Shown here: positions 32,715-43,361 of the stretch, one piece after another
Numbering within the stretch: position 1 is the first letter of the stretch
How the letters are laid out: every line of letters begins with the position of its first letter
Source: Viola odorata
Taxonomy: Eukaryota; Streptophyta; Magnoliopsida; Malpighiales; Violaceae
Reading direction: 5' to 3'
NCBI GenBank assembly: GCA_963691705.1
Contig: OY829542.1
Location: 33,156,579-33,220,578, forward strand
DNA length: 64,000 nt
Notes under the pieces: generated by a model
The model's input: the letters and a program-made list of their open reading frames with translations, nothing else
Told to the model about the DNA's origin: nothing
The model's database searches: none
Position numbers and translations under genes: made by a program

Positions 32715-33860
32715 TCCATGGAATGATCTAACATCACTCGCATTCTTTGGTGTTGGCCATTCCTAAATTGCGCGGATCTTCTCCTCATCCACTTTCACGT
32801 CATCTACACTCACAATAAAACCAAGAAAACCAACTTGTTCCATTGCAAATGAACACTTACTAGGCTTAGCATACAGCTTCTATTCACGAAGTGTTAAAAA
32901 GACTTCCTTAACATGCAAAACATGCTCATCAAGTGATTTACTATAGATTAAAATATCATCAAAATACACTACAACAAATCTACCAATAAAGTGCCTAAGT
33001 ACATGGTTCATCAATCTCATGAATGTGCTAGGGGCATTAGTTAATCCAAAAGGCATAACCATCCATTCATATAACCCATACTTAGTTCTAAAAGCAGTTT
33101 TCCATTCATCACCCTCTTTCATACGAATCTGGTGGTAGCCACTCATCAAATCAATTTTAGAGAAAATAGTACTACCACTTAATTCATCTAACATGTCATC
33201 TAAATGAGGAATAGGATGTCTATACTTTACAATGATCTTGTTGACTGCGCGGCAATCAACACACATACGCTAGGTGTCATCTTTCTTTGGGACTAGGATC
33301 ACTAGAACGACACATGGGGAAAGGCTTTCCCTCATGTATACTCGCTCAAGTAGCTCGTCCACTTGCCGCTGAAGTTACTTGGTGTCTTCGGGGTTGGTAC
33401 GGTAGGCTGGACGGTGCAGAATTGCTGAACTAGGTGCGAAATCGATTTGGTGTTCAATGCCTCGGATTGGAGGTAATCCGGGAGGCATCTCCTCGGGTAG
33501 AACATCCTTGAATTCCTGCAAAAGAGAGGAAAGAACACTAGGAACCGAATGTGAAGGGTTAGCGTTAGAAGTGTTCAAACAGAAGGAACGAAATCTGAGT
33601 AAAAGAAGAGGACGACCTGCACCAAAACAATTTTTTTGAAAAATCAGTGCTCTCCTCACTTCGCTCCCCTTGGCATATACACTCAATTTCTTTTTATTTG
33701 CCTCTCCTTTTCTCTCGATGCCACTCTCAGTACGCTTACTTTTTTCGTGCGAATGTTGACACTCACCCTTTGCATGCTTACTCTTTTCATGCGAATGTTT
33801 TTCTTTCTCGCACTCACCCTCTGCATGCTTACTCTTTTCATGCGAATGTTGAAGGCTCAC
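32715..33860 (-). pseudogene. E2 reverse transcriptase with N-terminal linker
   Basis: 33860..33375: linker with three HSHEKSKHA-type repeats, then LPPIRGIEHQIDF of the RT start. 33266..32880: [31 protein letters not shown] and the catalytic YFDD. Stops (in the segment 33375-33267 and at 32879) and a broken connection region make it inactive; E4 has the same region intact. Confidence 0.8.
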
Positions 33861-33869
33861 ACACTCATT

Positions 33870-34421
33870 TTAACTCTTTTTATTTGTCACGCTCAAACCT
33901 TCTTTTTCTCTCTCAATCTGTTTTGCAACCTCATACTCTGCGTAAGACTTAGCGGGCCACTCTTGGTCCTTTACCACTTCGGCTGGGGTCAAAGGTGCCA
34001 AGGTAAACTTCTTACCATCCCTTTCTAGCTTATAAAGGTTCTGTTTCCCATCATGGGTCGCCTCTCTATTGAACTGCCAAGGTCTGCCCAAAAGGATGTG
34101 GCTTACTTGCATTGGCACAACGTCACACAGCACCTCATCATGATACTTGCCAATAGAAAACTTAACAAGCACTTGTCTACTCACCTTGAGTCCATTGCCG
34201 TCGGTCATCCATTGTAAGAAGTATGGTCGCGGGTGTTTCACCATGGGCAGCCCCAACTTATGCATCATCCAACTTGCGCAATTGGTGCAGCTGCCATTAT
34301 CAATGATGATCGAACATCCCTTCTTATCAATCACACCACGTGTATGAAACAAGTTCTCTCGCTGCTCGTCATCACACACTTCTCCCCTGGCTTGCACACT
34401 TAGATTGCGCCTTATGACCAT
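33870..34421 (-). CDS. E2 aspartic protease segment
   Basis: 183 open codons: CSIIIDNGSCTNCAS (active-site Asp in a DNGS form) and VSHILLGRPWQF. Downstream of the CCHC knuckle and upstream of the linker repeats, as in E4. Part of the original gag-pro-pol polyprotein; a stop separates it from RT. Confidence 0.7.
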   Translation of the reverse strand: MVIRRNLSVQARGEVCDDEQRENLFHTRGVIDKKGCSIIIDNGSCTNCASWMMHKLGLPMVKHPRPYFLQWMTDGNGLKVSRQVLVKFSIGKYHDEVLCDVVPMQVSHILLGRPWQFNREATHDGKQNLYKLERDGKKFTLAPLTPAEVVKDQEWPAKSYAEYEVAKQIEREKEGLSVTNKKS

Positions 34422-35420
34422 TAACCAAATTTGCTCACCTTGCTGATATTGATCATCCGAATCAGCACTACTTTCTCCCTCAGGTCATGATCGTCATCCG
34501 ACTCTTGATCACCATTCGGCCTTATGATGAAAACTCGCTTGTTAGAGCAGTCCGCCTTCTTATGCCCTCGTCCATTACACTTAAAGCAAATGATATCCTT
34601 AGTGGCTGGCCGATCAGTAGGTGGAGTATAAGACTTATTACCAGCCGATTTAGTAGGGGTAATTGCACTAGAGGAGCCATTTGAGACGTATGGTAACGCC
34701 TTTGGTGCAGCTGCTGCACCCTTATCATCCTTGTTCCAAGACGGCTTCTTCCAAGAGGACGAACTACGGCTGCCCATAAATGGTTGCTCTCTTCAGGTTG
34801 AGTTGCTCCCACCAATGACTGGCATACCCACTGAATTCTACGGCTGCCAGCTGGACCTTCTTACCCTCCAAATAATTATGGCATAAGAAAATGGAGTCGA
34901 CCTTCCGTTCCCATGTCAAAAAGGCATCAAGGTCATCAGTGCCTTCAAAAGGGGGTATTTTCATTTTGATGCTGTTAATATTAGCATCTACTCGGTCATC
35001 CTCCCTATCTCTTCTTCCTCCCCGTGCATCTCGTCTCTCCCTCCGCTGACCATCCCTAGCGTTTATCCATCCCTCTCCTCCATCAGGCTCGTCATTCCGA
35101 TCAGCACGTGGAGGTTGTGGCCCACGTATACCAAGTCGCCTTGGAAGAACTTGGGCAAGGTCACGCTGAGGATTCACAGGGACGCCCGGTGGAACTTGGG
35201 GTTGTCTATGTGCATTGGCATCCTCATCGGACAGTTCTGAAATATGACTGTCGCTTGGCTCACCCGCTGCCCTAGGAATAGGGTTTATGGTGGCCAAAGC
35301 TTCCATTCGAGCCATCCTAACATCGGCAGTCAGTTACCTTTCATTCATCGTCCTGAGTTATTCCATGATGGCAGCTAACTTGGTCGGCATATCTGGTTGT
35401 TGTACCCCTTCTTGAGCCAT
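34421..35420 (-). pseudogene. E2 gag with internal deletion
   Basis: Probable start ATG 35420 (MAQEGVQQPDMPTKLA), two in-frame stops before the 183-codon open stretch 35315..34764, which has a polar N-terminus, an Arg-rich stretch and MKIPPFEGTDDLDAFLTWERK. After HWWEQLNLKRA about 115 codons present in E4 (capsid C-terminal part) are missing, and the frame shifts. The zinc knuckle CFKCNGRGHKKADC resumes in 34777..34421. Confidence 0.75.
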
Positions 35421-36350
35421 CTGAAATTTTCCTGAAATTCACAACACAAAATGAAAGCGTAAAATTGCACTAATCCTAGCACTCCCTCACGTGTTTACTC
35501 TCGTGTTTAATCACTCTAATAATCTCACCAATAATTCACTCAATTTACCTGTAATTTTTCAAGTGTTAATGAGACTCAAGAGATCAAGAAAAGCTGCCAA
35601 GAAGACTCTCAAAGACAACCAGTTTCAAAATAATTGGTGATACTTGATATTTGAATAAATGCAAGAGCAATCAATTAAACAAATAACAAGTGGAGTAGAA
35701 GACAATATCAAGGAATCAAAGAAAAGCTCAATTTGACTCGAAAGGACTCAAATAAAATGCAATTCCCAATTCAGATTGCAAACACAAATGCCCTTCAACT
35801 TAATTCGCTTCAAACTGAAAAATCTGATTTTTGTAGTAGACAAATCGAATCTCTTTCTTTTTTTCTTTTCCTTTTTTACTATAAACACAGTTTAGTGTTT
35901 TGATCACAAATCTTTACTCTGAACTCTGAATCGACTGATTCTTTTTGATTCGGAAGCCCAACAAATACAGCTTTCCAACGGATCCTTTTTCACCAAAATC
36001 GGGCTTCAATAAATATATATACAAATTCAATTTCGACTTGACAGAAATTGTGTAGAATTCGGCAGAAACACAATTTAGTAAATCGACTATAGATTTTGAC
36101 TCCGGTGTTTGAATCACTTGATTCTTTTTTATTCGGAAACCTAACAGGTGTAGATTTCCAACGAGACCTTTTTCGCCAAAATTGGATCCCAATAGCTATG
36201 TATTAAAATTCAATTTCGACACTGCCAGAAATTTGCACATATAACAAACCAAGCACAGCGAAGAAATCGGTTTTGAATGGAGTAGAAAGAAATACCGATT
36301 TCAGCAATGAAAACTTGAAACAATTAAGATTACTTACCAATCTTTGAATG
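35421..36350 (-). other. E2 untranslated leader, no gene seen
   Basis: 930 bp between PBS and gag. Contains the CTCCCTCACGTGTTTA motif also found twice in the E3 leader (about 42023 and 42146), and two diverged copies of a 180-bp segment (35914-36192). Confidence 0.6.
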
Positions 36351-36368
36351 CCTTAAGCTCCGCTACCA
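36351..36368 (-). promoter_or_regulatory. E2 primer-binding site
   Basis: TGGTAGCGGAGCTTAAGG on the minus strand, 2 nt from the LTR end at 36371. Close to the tRNA-iMet type TGGTATCAGAGC; identical for its first 14 nt to that of E3. Confidence 0.75.
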
Positions 36369-36370
36369 AC

Positions 36371-37337
36371 TGATACGATCCTAGTTGCTTAGGATGCGTA
36401 GCACCAAATTTGATCGTGGTTCAAAGAAGGATTTCAATGCGGAATAGAGAACTTGACTCGTGCGAATGTAGACTACCTCACCAACTGAATGCTAAGAGTT
36501 CTAGTCGATTTCACATCAAGGATCTTGTATCAGATTCTTAGGACTAGACCCAACGATTGTGAGAATCGCACTAAGACAAAAGACACAATGATGCAATTCC
36601 AGAATTTACTTGTATACGACTCAAGTATTGCGGACTCAAGAAGAACAAGTGTTCAGCACTTGAACAAGGGGCAAATATTGAAGAAACAAAGGTTATGTAT
36701 TTTCAAATAAAAGCCGCCACAATAAGGAGGCCAGCCGCTCCTTATAAACGTTTTTACAACCCTAATTAGAAAATAGGAGTTCTAAATAAGGCAAAAAAGT
36801 TAATTAATTAATTAACTAAATTGTCTAATTAATTAATTAAGGAAAGAAAATAAAAGGAAAGTTATTGTCTTAAAAATCAGACAAGGAAAATGCCAGCTCA
36901 CTTTAGGACCAGCCGCCGCTTCTTAGATAAGAAACCCTAGCGCGCGCGGACAAGGAATCCTCGCGCCGCTAGGACTCGCGCCTTCCGCACCCCAAACTAG
37001 GGTTTGACGTATCTCCTAAACGCCTCAGACATTCTTGCTAATTTTTGGACACACACTCCCCGACATGATGTAGTACATGTCGAACTCAATAAATGGACAG
37101 AAGCACTCCATCTACGCATCGTTCTGATGCCCAGCAGAATCACTATCACACATGGTGAAGGTGAGGAGATTCACCATGCGTGGTGTCTTCTCTCGTAGTG
37201 CAGCGTCCTCACTGGTCATCTTGCACTCCAGCTCGTTGTGAATGAGAGATGACAATTTGTCTTGAAGCTTTCTAGCTCGCGCACGTGCCATAGGACCAGC
37301 TGGTGGTAAGGGCACATCGATGCGTGTGTTCGCATCA
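36371..37337 (-). repeat. E2 5' LTR
   Basis: 967 bp; carries a TTTATAAG TATA-like box (36748..36742, minus) and, because LTR and pol overlap, a copy of the polyprotein tail codons. Confidence 0.92.
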
Positions 37338-37855
37338 GGAATCTCCCTTGCATACTGCGCGGAAGGCTCAGCGTACCTATATGCGAGCTGCGTGGGGCCG
37401 ACAGGGACTGATGCTGGAGGTAACGTTAACAGGATACCTATAGAGGGTCGAGGCGACAGTGGTCGATCGGTGACGATAGGCGAGGTAAAAACTACTTGAG
37501 AAGGCACGCTCGGTCCTGAAACGTAATGCGTGAATCCGGCGGCTAACTCTGTCAGTTGGTCCAGTTGAGCTTGAAGAGATGATATTGAATTCATAAAGGG
37601 ATTACTCGCACTGTCTGCTGCGGGTCCCCTTGGATGGGGAGTAGAATGACTGGGTCCCACCATCTGGGATAAAGGAGTATATGCCTGGGACATAAATGTT
37701 CCCGCTGTTTATTCAGAGGAGAGATCCGACATTCCTGGAGGAATTTCTTGTACCATGGTAGAAGCATCAGAAGTGGCGAAAGGGAAAAGTCGCCTACGAG
37801 TAGGGAATGGAAGGCTAGAAGACTAGGACAGCGCGGGATCTGAGTCAGAAGCCAT
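37338..37855 (-). pseudogene. X gag N-terminus
   Basis: Starts ATG 37855 (MASDSDPALS), 66 bp after the PBS. In-frame TAG at codon 11 and TAA around codon 49, then open to the E2 insertion: a Pro/Ser-rich, low-complexity gag head (ISSLQAQLDQLTELA looks helical). Continues beyond E2 at 29909. Confidence 0.65.
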
Positions 37856-37920
37856 AATCCTTCTATCTTCGGAAATAATGGAGCTTGGTTATTAAGGATG
37901 CTCACTTAATAGAACCAAAG

Positions 37921-37938
37921 CTCTCAATGAAAGCACCA
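37921..37938 (-). promoter_or_regulatory. X primer-binding site
   Basis: TGGTGCTTTCATTGAGAG on the minus strand, 3 nt from the LTR boundary; starts with the expected TGG. I cannot name the tRNA. Confidence 0.6.
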
Positions 37939-37941
37939 ATT

Positions 37942-38289
37942 TGATAAGATTCTGACTGTTGGCGAAGGGTAGAAGGGGAGAATGGCTCCTTGGATTCCAC
38001 GCCCGCTGTTGTTCGGTGTACCTGCAAGGCGCCGGGAGGGGGTCCCAGCGTAAACACTCCTATGCTTAAGTTAGTATGAGTGGTCAAAGTAGCAGAGCTT
38101 TTGCCAGTTATCTCAGGCTTACCTTCTTCCTTGATTATGGGGGTATTTATAGGCGAAGAGTGGGGTGTTTTCTGGGGGGTGAAGGGCACTAACGGGCCTG
38201 TCAGGCGGTTGGCATTCCCGTCAACTGTGTGCTATCGTTGTGTTAGGCGTGTATATGGGGGTAGGCATCACCTAGGCAAGGTAACACCT
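37942..38289 (-). repeat. X 5' LTR, truncated
   Basis: Matches the first 350 bp of the 580-bp 3' LTR. Stops in ...GGCAAGGTAACACCT and passes directly into Y LTR sequence at about 38290, so the promoter-distal (U3 start) part is lost. Confidence 0.8.
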
Positions 38290-38338
38290 ATGCGTTAAAT
38301 GCTGAGTTGATTGCATGCGAGAAATGATGGATTTAACG

Positions 38339-39476
38339 TGATGCGATCCTGCCTAGGGTTAGTAGGCCGGATTACAATGGAGCTTATGGAAGGATCTAGC
38401 CAAACGAATTATCTAGCTCACACATGACCACAAAGAGAGAAAAGGCACAAAATATGTATATTTAGCGGAGAAATTACACAAAAGAGCGATGGAAAGATGG
38501 GAGTTACCCGGAATTAGAAGACGGATGGAAGGGACGGAGATGAGCACACGCGAAGTAGCGACAATTACACGAACGATTGCTTGATCAAGATATAATCCGA
38601 GGGCCAAGTTGGGACTCGTTTCTATGGATGATCAAACAAGAAAATATATATTTCATTCACACAAATCGTTAACACGATTACAAGGTTTGATTTCCCGGAG
38701 AGAGATAGGGAGGAGTAATCTCAAACTCAAGCGATCCCTCTCAAGTAAATTAAAGTGTTGAGCCAAAGCTCCATGTGTATAAGGGAGGAGTATTCTCACT
38801 CAACAAAACACACATAAAACTGTCCAAGCTCCCTCAAGAAAGAAACACAAGAGCTATTTATAGTTCGTACAAAAGATGGGCTTGAAAAGCCCAAAAATGC
38901 TATTTTTTCCCATCTCTGGCGGTATACCGCCTGGAGGCTTGAAGTCCTAGCGGTATACCACTATCTTCGCTTGGAATTGCACGAAATAAATCAATTTCTG
39001 GCGGTATGCCGCTAGGCCGTTTACGTTGCGCGCTAAAATATCGACGAGCATAACTTTTGATCCGCCCGTCCGATTGGCCTGAAATTTGTCCCAAATGAAA
39101 GCTAACATCTTGAAGTTTCCAGCAAGACTCTGATTGCTCAAATCGGACACCATTTGCTTGTCCATATTCTGGTGGCAAATATGTGACGCAATTCTGACTT
39201 GCATAGGACCTCTTGGATGGAGCTTTTGATGTCAAGGCCTTGGGATGGGTGAGCGTGGCCTGGTGACTTGCTTGGGTTAGACACGCCTCTACTTCATGGC
39301 TTTCTCGGCCATCTTGGGAGTTCCGCGTGTCTAAGCCTAGGGATTGCGAAGGTTTAGCACTCGATCCTCGACCTTGGGCATGATTTACGTGCATTTGCAA
39401 GGCTCGGCTGCCCGTGACCGGTTCTCTTGATTGCACGGCATGTATTTCTTATTCGAAGGGGGTCGTGATCGCATCA
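38339..39476 (-). repeat. E3 3' LTR (1138 bp)
   Basis: TATA box TATAAATA at 38863..38856 (minus). Downstream (38918..39015) are three copies of a GGCGGTATACCGCC-type palindrome. Preceded on the minus strand by purine-rich GAAGAGGGAGAGGT. Confidence 0.92.
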
Positions 39477-41986
39477 ACCTCTCCCTCTTCAAAAGGATTC
39501 GTCCTCGAATCCATAGCCTCAATCTTCTCACCTACACACTTAAAAATACTTGGAAACAAAGGTGAGAAACCCAAGAGGCGCAATTGTGCATGCTTATGCA
39601 TAGGGGGATCCAAGGAAGAATCAACCACAGTAATTGCACAGGGATGCACATCGTTTTGAAAAATTTCATGCACAATACGGATGGCATCACAAAGTGTAGA
39701 ACAACCGACATAATAAATCCTCTTTTCTCTTCGGCTCACAATAACAAGCCAAGAGAATTGAGCACTACACACAAGCACAATGCACTTGAAAATACCAAAC
39801 AAATTCCGCATGAGAAAACACAAATTCTCGTAAGAATTAAACCAGTTAATTCTTGACAAATTCGGTCCAAGAATTTGTGTTCTCCTAACACACAACATAT
39901 CCATGGTATTTAAGTGCATATTATCCACAAATAACTCATGTAGGCTACAATTAGCAAAACAAAATTTATTCAATTCAAAATCATGCACATCCATTTGATA
40001 ACACACATGGGTCTTCAAGATAATTTTAAGGATGCGCACGGGGTCATAAACTATTAAACAACATAGGCGGTGGGTCATTTTCTCAAAGCGACCTATAAGG
40101 ATCAACCAAGAAAATTGAGCCACACGCCCATGCACAAAATGTTTTGGAATGCCTAATAATCGACACAAAAATGAATACAATTCCACGCGACAATTAGGCC
40201 AAGAAAAGTGTGCACTACAAGAAGGCACCATACACTTGGAAATACCAAACAAGTTCAGCAAGAGATAACATAAATTTTCATAAGAATTGAACCAATTAGT
40301 CCTCGACAAGTCTAGTTCAAAATTTTGTTGTCTCTCAACATACAACATATTCATGGTATTCCAAAACATGTCACACATAAGCACTTCATGTAGGCTGTAC
40401 TCAAAGAAGTACAAATTTTCATGTCGGAACAAGGATGGGTTTTCCTTGTCAATTCGGCTAATGATAATTAGCCACGAGAATTGGGCTTCATACCCCCGCA
40501 CACCACACATCGGAATCATAGACAATTGGCACAAAGGGAAAAGCAATTCATTGCAACATTTTAACCAAGAAAATTTTGACAAGTTGAAGCAAAAGAATTG
40601 TTTCCATGCTTCATGCAAATTAATCATAGATTCTAAGTCTAAACAACCTACAAATAATTTATACATACTATCCGAAAAATTACAAAAATTTGCACGTTTG
40701 AGCAAGAAAGGGTCATACTTGATGAAATGAAAATTAGGATTCTTAACACATACCACAAAATTTTCATTCAAGTAATTTTCATGCTCAAACCAAGAAGATT
40801 CATGCTCGACGAGGGGTACGATAAAATTTTTGGTGCATGTAATAAAATTCGTACCCAAGTGGTTTTCCAATACACAGATTAAAGAGTTATGCTCAACGAA
40901 ATACAAGAATGATTCCTTATCACATGCTACATGGTTGTCATACAAAATTTCATCATGTGAATAAGGGTGAGTGAATTGAACAACCTCAAACAATTGAGCA
41001 TTCAAAGAAGGGTTTGGTACGTACCTTTTGGGCAAAGCGGAAAAGTGAGGGCGGTTTACCTCAAGGCCTTGCCGTTGGGAGCACCAATGTTGAGCAATTG
41101 AACTTCCAATGCCTCCTAGGATTGATGGTTTAGANNNNNNNNNNNNNNNNNNNNNNNNNNNNNNNNNNNNNNNNNNNNNNNNNNNNNNNNNNNNNNNNNN
41201 NNNNNNNNNNNNNNNNNNNNNNNNNNNNNNNNNNNNNNNNNNNNNNNNNNNNNNNNNNNNNNNNNNNNNNNNNNNNNNNNNNNNNNNNNNNNNNNNNNNN
41301 NNNNNNNNNNNNNNNNNNNNNNNNNNNNNNNNNNCAAAATACATCACTAGCTCGTTTAGAAAGAGCGGAAGGGAAGGATGTGGAACGGAAGTGTTGCTGA
41401 AATTCTTGGAGAATTCGGCCTTGGTGAGGTCGAATCCTTGGAGGAGAAGAATAAGAATCTTGGCTTGACATGCCATCTTCTTTGGTTCGGACTCGTACAC
41501 TTGAGGAGATGAAGTGTTTTCTAGATTCGGGGCCATGGCCAAGGCTTTGGTGTGCAATGGAACCGAGGCCATAGCTTGAGACTTGTGGAAAATCTTCATC
41601 GTCGTCATCCTCACTACAACTTGAAGTTGAGCCACGGATTAAGAGACGGGACTTGAAGTCTCTTCATGGTCTTCATCCTCACTACAAATTGAACTTGAGT
41701 CGTGACCAAAGACATGAGGACTTGGAGGATCTTCATTGTCTTCACTCTCGCTACAAGTTGCTTCACTATCATCTCGGTACTCATCCGGACTATCGATGTT
41801 ATACTCATCGCCGCTTTCACCACATGGTTCAAAATCTTCATCACCATCGAATTGGCAACTATCATCACCACATGATTCATCACCACTTTCGTCAATGCAT
41901 TGTGAGTCATCGTCGTCATAATACGACTCTTGATCACAAGACTCACAATCACTATCTCTTGACATTGTGCCTGAAAAATTGAACAA
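39449..41986 (-). CDS. E3 long ORF: acidic head plus Cys/Phe/Trp-rich repeated domain, function unknown
   Basis: Start ATG 41986 or 41965. The head is very acidic with many Asp, Glu, Ser and Cys (115 codons to TAA 41641..41639). The reading then continues best in another frame (SSCSEDDDDEDF ... SSQDSYSSPPRIRPHQG), so a frameshift lies near 41640. It is broken by the 200-N gap, then about 530 codons are open to 39449. The latter part holds two diverged copies of a 130-150-residue unit with SLHE, NTM-ML-V-R-Q, LSR-NWFNSYENLC, NLFGI-KC and CSA-FSWL (around 40480-40160 and 39950-39720), plus a further partial FSWL unit upstream. It ends DSRTNPFEEGEVDAITTPFE just inside the LTR. No known domain recognised; the composition resembles neither Gag nor Pol. 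Confidence 0.6.
41135..41334. other. assembly gap (200 N)
   Basis: Exactly 200 N, a conventional placeholder, within the E3 ORF; true length unknown. Confidence 0.98.
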
Positions 41987-43341
41987 ACTAAAGATATATA
42001 TAGATGTTAGTAAATAATCTCTCCCTCACGTGTTTAAACACTCGTGTTTAGGTGTTTAGGTCACTCGAAAAATACGTGCTCACAAACACTCAACTTCACG
42101 TTTTCCGTGTACCTGCACACTTAAACAAGGGTTAGAAAAATAATTCTCTCCCTCACGTGTTTAACACTCGTGTTTAATCACTCGCAAAAGATGGCCTCAC
42201 AAATCGCTAATACATCCACACACAAAGCTTGTTTACCACACAACTACTTGCCTCAAACAAACTTGTGATCCGAATCAAGCAATTCGTCAACAACTACCTT
42301 CGCAAGTGCTTAAGATTAGAACAAGAGGAGAAAATATTATACTCGATAAAGACTCAAAAGATTACAAAGACTCAAGAGAAAGCTGAAAAAATTTCAGAAT
42401 TCCAAGAAAATTCAAAATTTTAATTTATGGGAAAAAATTTGAATTTCCTTTGGAAGGAAGGAGGGCTGGAAAAGGTTTGACTTAAATGAGTAAAAGACTC
42501 AAGAAATTTACAAGGACTCAAGGAAGAATGGAAGGGAATTTTTCAGAAATTCCAAGGAAATTCAAAAATCCAAAAAAAAAAATTTTTATTTTTTTTTGGA
42601 GGGAAACCTTGAATTTCCGTAGGAATGGAGGAGAGGCTGGATTTTTAGGACTTAGAGGATTAAAAGACTCAAGGAAGTATTTCAGAAATTTGAAGAAAAA
42701 GACTTGAGGTTTAAGACTTAAGAAAACTTAAGTTTAGGACTCCAAAAAGTTTAAAACTCAAGTTTAGGATTTATTAGTTTAGGACTTGAGTTTAGGACTT
42801 AGTTTAGGACTCAAGTAAAAAGAAAAGGACAGCTGCACACAAAGGAAGAAGAGAAGGACGTGCTAGCCTTGAGGAAAAAGGAGGTTTATTTGGTTAGGAA
42901 ATGGGCAATTTGGTTAGGATGGTATTATTTAGTTGGAAGTGGTTGGTTCCTTTGGTCAAATTGTCAAAAAAGACTAGGGTGAGTTGGCTTGTTGTATTTA
43001 ATGCAAAGGATGAGGATGTTTGACTCTTGTTGTATGTGTTGGCCGGCCAAGTGAGGGGAATTGAATTAATTATTTAGCAAACACTTGGCTAAAGGTTTTG
43101 TGTATCAATTTTGGATCAAAAAGTGTCAAGAGCCAAGAACACCAAGAACTCAAGATGAACACCAAGAACACACCCAAATGATTTTCTCAAGATTTCAAAA
43201 TTTTAACTTTGCCAAAGTGATCACAACCAACAATCAAAAGCCCACTTGAAATAGTTTTCGAAAATAACATACGAGACTCAAGATGTCAAGGAAGAAAGGT
43301 TCTAACACTTTTAACATCAACTAGAAAAATTCAATAGGCGG
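41987..43341 (-). other. E3 untranslated leader, no gene seen
   Basis: 1.35 kb between PBS and ORF. Contains the repeated CTCCCTCACGTGTTTA...ACTCGTGTTTA motif (about 42023, 42146) shared with the E2 leader, and a run of short degenerate repeats AAGACTCAAG / TTTAGGACT at 42350-42820. Confidence 0.6.
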
Positions 43342-43359
43342 CCAAAAGCTCCGCTACCA
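43342..43359 (-). promoter_or_regulatory. E3 primer-binding site
   Basis: TGGTAGCGGAGCTTTTGG (minus), 2 nt from the LTR; the first 14 nt equal the E2 PBS. Confidence 0.75.
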
Positions 43360-43361
43360 CT

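Larger units (their letters stand above)
29910..37337 (-). mobile_element. element E2: chromovirus-like Ty3/gypsy retrotransposon, 7.4 kb
   Basis: Bounded by 964- and 967-bp LTRs and a perfect 5-bp TSD. Minus-strand order: 5' LTR, PBS, leader, gag with CCHC knuckle, DNGS protease, RT, RNase H, integrase, with the frame ending inside the 3' LTR. The first 200 bp of the two LTRs differ at eight positions, so it is clearly older than E3 and E4. Homologous throughout to E4. Integrase is intact; gag and RT carry stops and a gag deletion. Clade: pol wording and LTR-overlapping pol suggest the CRM group; a tree is needed. Confidence 0.9.
16055..38289 (-). mobile_element. element X: Tat-type Ty3/gypsy retrotransposon with antisense genes (E2 inserted within it)
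   Basis: Minus-strand order: truncated 5' LTR (38289..37942), PBS, gag (interrupted by E2), protease, RT, archaeal-type RNase H, integrase, tandem repeats, four opposite-strand gene-like units, 3' LTR (16634..16055). About 14.8 kb without E2. Second RNase H, 3' tandem repeats and extra antisense ORFs between pol and the 3' LTR are known features of the Tat lineage. All retroviral-type genes carry stops or frameshifts, so it is not autonomous. The far end of its 5' LTR is lost at a junction with the Y LTR. Confidence 0.82.

Noticed and set aside
41109..41471. ORFs running through X residues
   Set aside because: They only bridge the 200-N gap.
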